Positions 31,995-42,788 of a stretch of DNA of 64,000 nt are shown in pieces. Under the pieces are notes generated by a model. The model was not told the origin of the DNA, did not search any database, and saw only the letters and a program-made list of their open reading frames with translations. The stretch covers positions 1-64,000 of the forward strand of contig KN832879.1 in assembly GCA_000827325.1 (NCBI GenBank). The letters are read 5' to 3'. Each line of letters starts with the position of its first letter. Position 1 is the first letter of the stretch. The DNA comes from Oidiodendron maius Zn. Lineage: Eukaryota; Ascomycota; Leotiomycetes; Myxotrichaceae. The translations under genes and the position numbers were made by a program.

Positions 31995-32450
31995 GATTGA
32001 CAAGGCGTCCAGTCCAGCTGGCCAACGAAGCAGATAAGGTGAAAAGGTAAGTCTTCCATTTCTAACTACTTGTACGTATTACATGCGGCTAAGCTTTAAG
32101 CGGCACTAGTTTAAATTATCGTATATCAACCTTTATGCCTGAGGCACTAATGTGTTTTATCTTCTGTTGCGGTATCCAGGAAAGTAATTTTAGTGTTGCT
32201 CTGTTTCCGAAAAGCGAAGACCGGATACCGGTTATAATTGTATTCCTGTCAGTGGGTCAATGTGATCTTGAGTATCCTGATTAATAACTAGACAGCTGGT
32301 TGATTACTGCATTCTGCATGGATAGTCTGAATTTTACGAGGTATAAAGAGCTAGGTGCAAGTCTAAATGCCGCAATATTCCTCGTTCCAGTCCAAAGACT
32401 AGCAAATATTTAGCACACCCTATAGAAATCAACGCTATTCCGGTTTCAAA
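31995..32450. promoter_or_regulatory. Divergent region between 2EXR and ABM genes
   Basis: A 456-bp AT-rich gap separates the 2EXR start from the start of the secreted ABM-fold gene on the other strand. It must contain the promoters of both. No specific sites could be named. Confidence 0.4.
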
Positions 32451-33103
32451 ATGCGGCCAACTAACCTTTTGATGATTCTATCCACTGCTTTTGTTGCCAT
32501 TGCCTCAACTTCATCATACGTCGATGGCAGCCCATCACCAATCACTCTTACTAATAGGATTAGCATTGTTAACGATACAACTAAAATTGAGCGAGTAAGT
32601 CTCATACTATGGATAGCATAGACACCAAAATGACGCGGCTGATTTGAATTATTCAATAGGAGAAAACTCTCTTAGTCGACTTCATTAAGAAGGTCCATCA
32701 AAACGAGCCTGGTGTGCTCGATTTCAAGCTCAGCTTAGACATGACGAATGCAACATTCCTTACTTACGAGACGTATATGCAACTTTTATATTTTGTAATT
32801 TGCGATTATGTTCTCGCTTCTGATTTTCATTAGATATGCATCCCAGGACGCTATTTCGATCCACCTTAATTCGACCTATATGAAGGATCTCCTGACGACG
32901 GAACAGAACGAGGGCCTCAAGCGGGCTAACAATGAGGTATACTTCTTAGATCTGGTGACTCAATTCATTCGTTCTTAGAGGCACCATTCGTGTTTAAAGA
33001 ACTTGATATATTAAGAGTCAAGATTTTATATTTCGGACACCAGCGATGTTGGGCAGATATATACCAACTGGAGCTTTGTCAAATAATTTTACATGTCTTT
33101 TGA
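32451..33103 (+). CDS. Secreted ABM-fold protein (antibiotic biosynthesis monooxygenase family), about 156 residues
   Basis: This small spliced gene has no single long open frame. Exon 1 starts at ATG 32451 and encodes a signal peptide (MRPTNLLMILSTAFVAIAST). A first intron ends near 32675; its exact ends are uncertain because the strong GTAAGT donor at 32595 leaves the frame only if a later acceptor is used. Exon 2 runs to 32772, exon 3 from 32834 to 32936, and exon 4 from about 32981 to 33103. The protein contains FIKKVHQNEPGVLDFKL, then YETYASQDAISIHLNS and APFVFKELDIL. That series is characteristic of the dimeric alpha-beta barrel ABM fold (small cofactor-free monooxygenases). Secretion is unusual for the fold. 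The substrate is unknown. Confidence 0.65.
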
Positions 33104-33468
33104 CTTGAATTGAAGATCGCAGCAGAAAGAGGTGATGTATAAGAGAAACTACCCTAGATAGCATCTCATCTATTATTTGATCTATGTATTGATTTCGAAC
33201 AGTAGAGGAATTCGTGGCTAATTATTACTCTTACTATTATTCCCATAGCAAATCTAGTTTAGCTTGTTGCAGCCCCATTTAACTAAGCCAACTAGCTGAT
33301 CCTGCGCGCCGGCCGCATCACGGAATCCTCGGGATCCGCGGAGGCCGCGGAGGCCGCGCAGGCCGACCGACAACAAATTTACCCTCATACATCGCCTGCT
33401 CCTGTCCTCTTACACCCTTTCAGCGCAGAAGGGAAGACCTCTCAACGCTTGTCCTATCGTCGACCAGA
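33104..33468. promoter_or_regulatory. Promoter region of the Zn2Cys6 gene, with a GC-rich patch
   Basis: A patch at about 33300-33370 is rich in CGCGGAGGCCGCGG, which is partly palindromic and stands out from AT-rich flanks. CGG/CCG triplets are the half-sites of Zn2Cys6 regulators, so self-regulation is possible but unproven. Confidence 0.4.
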
Positions 33469-35887
33469 ATGGAACGAGGGAGGCTGTCAACCGGCATCGC
33501 TGATGGGGCCACGACATCTGTACCGAGGCTGGGGAATCTCGTACCGAAAGCGGTTTGTCCCATCCCCGTTGCAAAATTGTACCGACTCATTATCTAACCA
33601 ATCACTAGTGTGAAAACTGCAGAATTAGAAAAGTACGTATCATAACTTGTCTTACGCTACTTCTACTGATATTTATGGCAGATTCGTTGTGACAAGTTGT
33701 CACCATGCTCCAGCTGTCGAATGGTGAATTTGCCTTGCCGAATTGCAACAAGGACATCTGAAAAGTCTCGACAAGCTTCAAGTAGCAATCAGTAAGTTAA
33801 GCATGGTGAATTAATATTGAACACGTCTAAAGCCACAGTGAAAAATACTATGACCTTTTCCACCAAGATGTCCGTGATATCAAAGAGATGATTCAACAAC
33901 TAAGTCAAGGACAAGTCTCGTCAAAACCACGCTTTCAAAGCGCCGCTATATCAACCGACTATAACCTTCCATCTCACTCAGTGGTAACATTCCAAGGCGA
34001 ATCTTCTTTCAGCAGCTACTTAACGCAGGCCTCTCATACCGCAGAGTCATCTGCTAGAGATACTGACGGGGGCGATATTGGTCACCAAATACGTAGTTCG
34101 CTGTCCACGCTAAAGTCGTTACTTCGAAATCATGATCATCCTTCGTCAGCTGACAGTCTGAGCTTTCCACATTCAATCATAAAGTCGAAAGAGCCCAAAA
34201 TTGACCTTCCTCCACTGTCAGCGATTCTTGCAGTACTGAAGAGGACCGCTGGTTAGCAGTGCAGTGATTCCCACTCCAGAGAAACAAAACGTTAACATAT
34301 TCAAGCTCACGCTCCCTTTGTGGTCTTGCATAGTGCTCAGAGACATCATTCTATAATAGAAGACCTTTGCAGGAAGGTCTACTTTCCGTCGAATCCTTTT
34401 TCCATGGGAGAACTCACTTTGATGAACGGTATGCTATCGTTCGTGTTTGCAGAATACAGCATAAACGTTGATGCCAGTCTCTCGAGTTCTGATTGTATCA
34501 CTTATGCCAAGCTGTGTGAAGAAAATTTCATTGCAGGTCTTCAAGATTATGAGTGTTTAGTAACACCAAGCTTGGAAAATATTCAGTGCTTGATGATTGG
34601 GGTAAGTTTCTTCTACTCTCTGAAATCTTTGCATATAATTAATATTATTACAGGCCATGAAAGCTCAAGAAGAGTCTCGGCCATCACTATGCTGGACTTT
34701 TGTCTCAGCTGGAGCAAGGCTGTGCCAAATTCTAGGATACCATAGGGAAGCTATTGTAGCTCGCGATCCACCAAAATTAGCAGAAGCAAAGCGCCATGCT
34801 TTTTGGATGCTTTATATGATAGACAAGACTATGTCTCTGAACCTTGGGCGGACTTCGTGCTTTCCAGATGACGACATTGACGTCAATATATTCTTAGAAT
34901 CGCTGGATCCAAGATTTCGGCCCTGGGACCGGGCCTTTATTGCGTTTATTGAGTTCTCAAAGTTACAAGGCAGGATATACAATCAACTCTATACCATACA
35001 TGCGCAACGAGAACCACCTGAGTCACGGTCACGGACAGTACAGGAACTTACCTCTAAATTCTCTGCGTGGCGGGAAAAGTTCAGAGAGGTGAGAAGAAGG
35101 CTGCTGTGAAGATAAGGCCGCTAAGCTAACTATTGAGCTTATAAGATTGATACTGCCGGCTCTCAGGATAAAAACGACTTAGATCTTATCATCAATGCAT
35201 CGGATTTTATTTATTACTCTGCTTTGAATCTCCTTTACGGAGCAAAGACAACGCCTGGAGCCGCTACACATATAAGCTCACAACGGTATGAATGTGCAAG
35301 ACTGAGCCTGCAGTGCCATATACAAAATTGTGCGAAATTGGCATCTGCAGATGTTCCAAAGTGGAGGATTTATTCAGATTGGTCAGCATTAAACTTCTAC
35401 AAGATATGAACACACAACTACGACATTGGTAAAGCTAATGGCTGTTTGCTGCTTTAGGATACTGCTTTATTCGTCCTTCACTCCATTTCTCGTTGTATTT
35501 ACACATGCAATTGCCTCACAGAGCAAAGATGATGTTGAACTTTTATTTCAGGTGTTAAATACGCTAGAGGCACCCAGGAAGAACACAGAGGCGCTTAATA
35601 GGCTATATCAGGTATGCAAGGTCTTTGTAGACTTTGCTAAGGCCTTCATTCAATCGCAACAACCTTTATTTGGCTTCTACAATGCTCAAGAGGATTCGTT
35701 TACGTTTTCACTCAACGACGAGTGTACCACGTGTGAGTGGAGCTCGGCGTTCAACTACCTCGAGAGAAGGGGATCGGGAGCAAAAAATGACGAACTTGAG
35801 TCCATGTCGGCATTCTTAGGTTCTTGCCTAGGAGAAAATTCCGCTCTGAGTAGTCTCTGGAATATGGATATCCCGAATTTTCAATAA
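33469..35887 (+). CDS. Zn2Cys6 transcription factor with fungal-specific domain (675 residues)
   Basis: Eight exons keep frame throughout: 33469-33552, 33609-33632, 33682-33791, 33839-34251, 34306-34601, 34654-35088, 35146-35381, 35458-35887. The zinc cluster starts near residue 29 as CENCRIRK, encoded entirely by the 24-nt second exon, and continues IRCDKLSPCSSC in the third; the spacing C-x2-C-x6-C is right. A linker follows, then a fungal-specific transcription factor domain with AHAPFVVLHS, LGYHREAI, AFWMLYMIDKTMSLNLGR and DDDIDVNIF motifs. The last is usual in PF04082-type regulators. It should act in the nucleus. Targets are unknown. The ERG4-type gene lies convergent on its right, 307 bp away. 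Confidence 0.88.
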
Positions 35888-36194
35888 GTGTATACTATTA
35901 CTATTAAGGGACTCAACATGGCCAATCTATCGATTTATAGTCACCGCTTGTAGTGTGCCAAAGTACATTGTCTATTGTTGATTCCTCTTCAATAGCGTGC
36001 GAACTTGTAATTTATTTTACGGCGCTTTAGTAAGGAGTGAAATAATCCGCTTCTCTTACCATTTTCTATATATGCAATAGAGAAGAACTCTATTTGTGAG
36101 GCTTATAGACCAAGCCACGAAATCTCTCTTACAGAGCTTAACATACCATCGTGCTTAAAATCCCAGCCACCGACCGTAGCATTTAGATGATGTA
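35888..36194. other. Convergent spacer between Zn2Cys6 and ERG4-type genes
   Basis: About 307 bp between two convergent stop codons. It is AT-rich and should hold both 3' untranslated ends. No gene is seen. Confidence 0.4.
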
Positions 36195-37797
36195 CTACTT
36201 GTACATTAGTAATGATTGGAGCATGAAGATAAAACCACAACATACAGGAATGAATAGCCACGGAACCAGGTTCTCATATTCCGTCCATCTCTCCCCATAT
36301 TTTGCTCTGCACTTTTGAATATCTCTGTATGCTCTATGTGTAATCATGCACACAAAAAATACTGGATAGAACCATGGAAACGGACTGTCGAATCCAGTGA
36401 TGACTCCCCAAGAGACAGCAAAATAAATATCACAGGTGTAATGTATCTTGCGTGCATACCGGTACCAGCCATCTGTAAGTATTGTATTACCATTTGAGGT
36501 GATGAGAACGCGAGGATTTTTAAGTGTCTGCCAAGGGAGTTGTGGGAATGTCTTCCGTAGCAGGAGTTCACCACGCTGCTCTGCCCTGAATCGGTGCTTT
36601 TGACTGCCAGCTGTGTCCCAGATCCAGTAAATAAAGATATATGAGATGTACAAAATGGTGAGGAGCGGCATTCTAATGGTTGGATTAGACCATTCCCATA
36701 TTGTGTCGAGATGGTTAGCTAAATAAAGGGTAGAATGGCAATAGCTGAGAGGAACACCTGCAAGGTTCCAGAAGATGAGCATGAATCCCCATTTCTCATA
36801 ATAAATATCCCTGGCCAAGTTAGCAAACTGCACTTCTGCGAGTAGCTCGTCGGAGAAAAAGATATGAAGAGATGTTTTACCATGTTGTTACAATACATTC
36901 CTCGCCCTTAGCACATGCGTTAGCATACAAGAAATGCGCAAAGACGATGAAGGCGACTTCTGCAGAAATGTATCCATGTTCATCATGTTGTCGAGCAGCT
37001 GTAGCGCAAGATAAAGCGAAAAGAATAAACCAAGGCAGGCGGACCATTAAGAGCATTTTGAAGTCTAAATTTCCAATTCGAGGATTCAGTTCTGCACCCA
37101 TGAAGAAATCGTAGATGAGGTTGCCTGTCATTCTATGCTGCGCACCACGAACAAGAGCAGATGAATACGCAGCGAGCGACACGATATAGCTGGAGAGGAT
37201 TGCCACCGATAACAGAGGCCCAAATTCGTCGAGAATCGTATAAATGGGGAATATCCCAGTAAAGTGGAACACAGCCCCGACCACAATGGTAATATAGAAT
37301 GCCGAGATAGCGCTGCAATGGTACTTAAGCCGTCTTCCGCCCTCATGGTCAAGTGCTTTGCCATAACTTGTTACGCCAGGAAGAAAAGAGTAACCCATGG
37401 CCTGAAGAGCAAAAAATGTCCAGTAGATTGCCCATGCCTTTAAGCTTGGATACGCGTGTTGAGCAATCAGGCCGATTAAGTGCTTGAGAAATTGAAGGCC
37501 TGACTGTTGTGGACTTGGTGCTGGGAATTTCCCGTCGTAGAACATGGCCCCGATCCACATGTAGTACAGCAGGAGAGGGAATCCGCCCATCATTAGACCC
37601 ACGCCCCATGGCCCACCAAATTCGAAAGTTACAGAGTGGTTGGTTTTGATATCCTTTTGAGACTTGCATCTGTCTTTTGTAATGTCGTTCTGGTGACTAA
37701 GACTCCCTGCCGGAGTGACTAGCAGGAAATCAGAATTGGGAGCCACTGACTGGAAACGTGCCTTTAATGATCCGACTGGCACGACGAGGTTTTGCAT
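36195..37797 (-). CDS. ERG4: Delta(24(24(1)))-sterol reductase, ERG4 type (510 residues)
   Basis: Exons 36881-37797 and 36195-36810 join across a 70-nt intron, completing [17 protein letters not shown], a conserved stretch of the family. The enzyme reduces the C24(28) double bond with NADPH in the last step of ergosterol synthesis, in the ER membrane. Motifs include [15 protein letters not shown] near the N-terminus, several hydrophobic helices, and a C-terminal [50 protein letters not shown] and a final VPWLFIP. The reductase signature RK(I/L)xYTxD favours ERG4 over C14-reductase (ERG24). The first in-frame ATG at 37797 gives an ER-type N-terminus; an upstream exon cannot be excluded. It looks intact. 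Whether it is the only copy in this genome cannot be told. Confidence 0.9.
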
Positions 37798-38514
37798 TTT
37801 GTGCCTAGAATTGAAAATTGAAGAAGGATCGCGGAAGAGCTTCAGATGACTCAAGGGAAATAAGACAGATAAACGAAGATTTGAAGACTTAGAACGATTT
37901 ACCAGAATCCCAATGATCTGGGGCTTTATGGGTTTTATAGTTTAATTTCATAGTGATGGTGCGGCTACACAGGCAGAGGCAAGTAGCTTACATTCATGGT
38001 TTCACGAGAACCCACTATTACGAATCAATAATTTCATGCGGGTTGAAACATCCATGTATTGTTAAACATGGCGCTGATCAATGTCGAGTTTAGGTTGCGA
38101 GGGAAAGTGGCCCTCCTTGTTATCCGCGGAAACCGTGGAACCCGAGGATTGCTGAGCGCAGCATCGGCCAAGGACGATGACCAAGCATACGAATCTGCGC
38201 GGTTCCCACGGACTTGCCTCTCGCAAAAGTATGTCCAAACTTCCGTACGTAACGTAAAGATAAGTGAGGGTGAAGAAAAAGAACTGAGGAGAACAAGGGA
38301 CTGCCCGCCCAAAACCAAGTGTAGCCTAGCGGCAAGAGCGCTAAATTATTTCATACCCGCCATAAGCGCGGAACGGAACAATAAAATTCCCATTGTGCCT
38401 GAGTGTGACTCCGAGTCACTGTGAATACTTGACTCATCCTCATGCCAGATCGCCATGCTTCACTGACTTTTGGTGAAGGTTGTGTAAATCTATTCTCCCA
38501 ATATTTACAACTGG
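37798..38514. promoter_or_regulatory. Divergent promoter region of ERG4-type and CysRS genes
   Basis: A 717-bp region between two divergent genes must carry both promoters. A short stretch near 38310-38345 resembles the 5' half of a tRNA with an A-box-like core, but nothing completes it. I cannot identify sterol-response or other named sites with confidence. Confidence 0.4.
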
Positions 38515-41244
38515 ATGTACTCCTTTGCTAGCATTAAGAGATTTCACTTATCAATTAAGACGCTCGCAGTTCGGACACAGTCACGTGAACGGCCTTTTTC
38601 GCACTCGGCCATCATGGCATCCATCACAGTTCATAACTCTCTAGAACCTGGCGCACCTGTTCCATTCGTGCCCAAGGAGGCAGGAAAGGTATCGTGGTAT
38701 GCATGCGGGCCTACCGTCTATGATTCCAGCCATTTGGGACATGCGCGTACCTATGTCTCTACAGACATTATCCGGCGGATTATGATGCACTACTTCGGAT
38801 TGAAGGTCACTTTCGTGATGAACATAACAGATATCGACGATAAGGTATGTTATTGACACAGAATTCCTATTTTTGCCCAATACTTACTGCTCAGATTATT
38901 ATCAAAGCTCGACGGAAGCGATTGCTGGACCTTGAGAAGAAGAAAGTATACAGCCCGGAGCAAACTTACACCCTTGGTGTCGAAGCATTTCTGGGATATG
39001 CAAAGTCTTCTTTGCCTTTACTGCAACCTGCGGGCGCTCCAATGTTAAACACGAACAATTACTTGGAGCGGAGAGACGTCGCTTATGGTCGAGTTTTGGC
39101 TGGCGGCACGCTCTCTGGAGATGGGAAGCCAAGCGATGCCGAGGCGAAGTTGAAAATGCATATCGCCAATATGGATAGCGCGGCGCAAGCACTGAGAGAA
39201 GGGGGCGTATTTGAGGGCGCAGAGGAGATTCTGCTCCCATACCTAGACTCACTGTATAAAGAGACTATTGACACAAGCGACCAAACAATATTTACGGACC
39301 TTGCACGACGCATGGAAAACGAGTTTACAGGTGACATGGATGCTTTGAACGTTCTTCGACCAGATATCACAACACGAGTTACGGAATATGTTCCACAAAT
39401 CGTCACTTTTATTGAACGGGTTGTTGAAAAAGGCTTTGCATACGAGGCGAATGGTTCGGTCTACTTTGATATCGCGGCCTTTGAAAATGCAGGAAATACA
39501 TATGCTCGGCTGCGACCCGAAAGCAGGAATGACAAAGCATTGCAAGAGGAGGGCGAAGGATCTCTGTCTAAGAGCGTAGATGGTAAAAGGAATCTTGGCG
39601 ATTTTGCCCTGTGGAAGAAGTCGAAACCAGGAGAGCCCTACTGGCCTAGCCAATGGGGCAATGGTAGGCCAGGCTGGCATATTGAATGCTCTGTCATGGC
39701 TTCAGACAGGCTTGGGGAACAGATGGACATCCATTCGGGTGGAATTGACCTGGCATTCCCCCACCATGATAATGAGCTAGCACAGAGCGAAGCATTCTTC
39801 CATCAAAGCGACATGGGGGAGCACAGGTGGGTAAAATATTTTTTCCACCTAGGCCATCTCTCTATTGCCGGATCGAAAATGTCCAAGTCGCTGAAGAACT
39901 TCCAAACCATTCAAGATGCGCTGGCAACGGCCTACACTGCACGCAATATAAGGATTGTCTTCCTGATGAGCCGTTGGAATGATGGGGTTGAGATTTCCCC
40001 TGAGATGCGGAAGCAGGCTGACAGCTGGGAGGCTGCCATCAGTGTAAGTCGTGTCATTAATGTTAAATCTATCATGCTAATGACATAGAATTTCTTCATG
40101 AATGTTAGAGCCAGATTAGTGGAGACTGGATCGACGGAAAATGGTACCAAAGATCTCTCGCCGGAGGACAATGTTGCTCAACAGCTCGCAACAAAGCTGG
40201 AACAAGCCAAGAAGGACTTGGATGCGGCTCTCTGCAACTCTTTTGACACTTTCACAGCCATGCAAGTTATCTCAAGGATTATTAGGGATGCAAACATCTA
40301 TATGAATGAATCCAATGCCAACATTCATATTGTTGAAGGGATCGCCAGATGGGTAACAAAAATCGTCGGCATTCTCGGTCTTGACTCAAACGCGAAACCA
40401 CCTTATGATGGGCTTGGTTGGTCGTCCAGCAACGTAACTGCAGCTAGCAATGTTGACCCGAAAACTGCTGTACTCCCTTATGCAGCAGTATTTTCGAGGG
40501 TAGTGGATGAGATCAGGGCACTCAAACTGTCTGAACCTTCGCTCCAGAGGGTTGTGGACCAACAGTCACCCGAGTCTGAGTTTTCACAGCTTGAGATGTC
40601 CGGCGAGAAGGTTCCTGAGAACCTCGCCTTGCCATATATACGTGCAGTCTCTCGCTTACGCGATGAGCTACGTCGTACTGTATCATCGGCATCCCTTGAT
40701 GCCAGTACTAAGCCAACGGTACTAGGGCTTGCCGACCGTATCCGTGACTATGACCTAGCCGATCTCGGTGTTCAGCTCGATGATCAGGTGGATAAGCCGA
40801 GTCTAATCAAGTTTGTTCCGGCATCCAGGCTCATCGTTGCTCGCGAAGAGAAGGCCGCACTTATCGCCGAGAAGGCGCTTCAGAAGGAGCAAGGTATGTA
40901 TTTCTATCTTTGCAGATATGTTTCTTAGTCTATTATGGAATCGACTGCTGTAAATACTCTTTGCGTTCTCCCTTGATGAATTTGTTACTGACTTCGCATC
41001 TTGAATAGCTAGGAAAGCACGAGAGAAAGTAGAAGAGGAGAAATGGGAAAAGGCTAGGCTGGTTCCTCAGGATATGTTTAAGGGAGATGACAAGTACCGA
41101 GCCTGGGATGCCGATGGAATACCTTCCATCTTGGCGGACGGTAGTGAGTTGCCGAAAAGCCAGGTGAAGAAACTCAAGAAGGACTGGGAAAGACAGAAGA
41201 AGCTGCACGAGGAGTATCTAAGCAAGTTTGTCACTAGGCCTTGA
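38515..41244 (+). CDS. Cysteinyl-tRNA synthetase (839 residues), probably dual-targeted
   Basis: Exons 38515-38844, 38895-40043, 40089-40893 and 41009-41244 keep frame across introns of 50, 45 and 115 nt. The enzyme charges tRNA-Cys with cysteine using ATP. Class I motifs are present: HLGH near 73-76 and KMSKS near 438-442. The zinc site is seen as the Cys of ACGPTVY, the Cys of WHIECS and the His/Glu of HHDNE. The C-terminus carries a Lys/Glu-rich extension as in eukaryotic enzymes. Two starts are visible. The first ATG has T at -3 (weak) and opens a 33-residue basic, Ser-rich leader suited to mitochondrial import. The second at 38614 has A at -3 and G at +4 (strong). This fits leaky scanning to serve both mitochondria and cytosol. 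It is intact. Confidence 0.93.
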
Positions 41245-42788
41245 AAATGATTCTAGTTATGTCAGAGGCTATAGATCTTCCTGCTAATCAACCGTAATGT
41301 TTGTGCTGCCGAAACAGCATTCGCGTACTTGTTGAGCCAATTTGGTAGCAATATCAAATCTGCGGCGGTCCACCAGCATCCGAGCACCAGGATTTGCCTT
41401 TCATTGATTTTGAGGTCATCCGATTGATCCATAGCACCCATTTGAGTTAGGTTGCCCAAAACAGTGCGTTCCCAACTTGCGGTGATAACGCGAGCTACCC
41501 CACCACATCTCACCTTTTGGAGCCACCTATATCAATAAACCTTAAGCAGTTCATCATCAAGGCACACTAGCTCAACTCCCTTGCAGTTTCATGACCCAGG
41601 TTCACCTCACAGCTATCTCAGGAACAGCAGGATTCCATTGATTGGGTTGTGAAACACCTTCCCCGACCACAGAGCACGCAACCTGTCATTCCTACCAACT
41701 GGCTCAACAAGTACGCGAGTGCTGTTTCGGCAGCACAAACATTACGATTGAGCCTGCCTGAGTTGAAGGAATACTACAAATCCCACACAGAGACGGAAAG
41801 CACGAGTCTTGGAGACCAGAACAATCCAGATTCGATAGAGCCTGATTCTGAATTAAGCAGCCCACTCACGAATCTTACCATTTCAACTCCAATACCTCCT
41901 CCAAGCATACCACAAAGCTCAAATCAACATCACTGGGACAGCATGGCAGGGAACAGGAACGATTCTCAACATACCCCTCGGCCTGCTAGCAATGTCACCT
42001 TCTCAGAACAACTTTAGAAGATTACACATTTCTCTCAACTTAAATCCAAGATGACCTACGCCTGATCCTGCATCTTATATTATCTGATATCGTCGATCAT
42101 ACTCTGGTCCAGCACCAGGATCTTGCCTTCAGGAACCAGGTTGAAGTAGGAGCATAGAAATGCGGCCCTTGCAAAAAATAGATCGCTAACGCTAATGATA
42201 ACAGGCTAGAAGAGCGATTTTGAAAGTATCAGATTATTATGTTCTTTGTCAAAAAATGAGAGGCATATTACAACTCACATCCTCGGTGTACTAACAGATA
42301 CAGTTATTGTTTGTCGCAGTCTAGTGCGCATATTGGAGGGCATAAAGTTATTCTGCCAACACAGCTCCTTTTGGTTCCCGAAATCTCTTGATCCCATAAC
42401 CAAACCCTGTATTGTGTACCAACTATAGATACTCTATAGTGCGGTACCTATTTGTAAAATAACGTACATCTCCACGTCTTGGATCATTACCGGTGCGAGT
42501 AGACAGCTTTGAACCCTCTGATATCGAAAGATTTGCCATGAAGACGATTATGCCAGGATAACTTCAGGCTGCCCGCGTATACACATCTACTCTTACTTAT
42601 GCCATGGGCCAGAGCTTTGCGCCGGTTTGTGCCGCGACAATTTGCGCCGCTGCAACTCTGACCTTCATGACTCGAAGATTATTTCTCAGATCCACTAAAG
42701 TTAAAATATCCATCATGATTGCGCTCTGTAGCTAGGTGGAGCAATCACGGAAATGAATTCAACATGATAGTAGAGCGCCCATTGAGGT
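41245..42788. other. Intergenic region downstream of CysRS, with an inverted repeat
   Basis: About 1.5 kb. It holds the inverted repeat described separately and a + strand open stretch to 42017 without recognisable domain. From 42020 to 42780 I see nothing coding. Confidence 0.35.
41287..41752. repeat. Inverted repeat, arms of about 64 bp
   Basis: The arm at 41287-41351 and the arm at 41689-41752 are reverse complements with about five differences. Each arm, read in the opposite direction, translates to NWLNKYA followed by AVSAAQTLRL, so the arms probably derive from one ancestral coding piece copied head to head. The open frame continues past the right arm on the + strand to 42017 (Ser/Pro/Thr-rich, no known domain) and past the left arm on the minus strand. 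A decayed element or duplicated gene fragment is the likely source. Confidence 0.7.

Noticed and set aside
32435-32605. Small minus-strand open frame with a hydrophobic, signal-like start and amphipathic tail
   Set aside because: It is antisense to exon 1 of the ABM-fold gene, whose spliced frame shows a real domain; the hydrophobic start is most likely a mirror of that signal-peptide exon.
38310-38345. tRNA-like 5' half with A-box-like CTAGCGGCAAGAGCGC
   Set aside because: No matching anticodon arm, B box or 3' acceptor strand follows.
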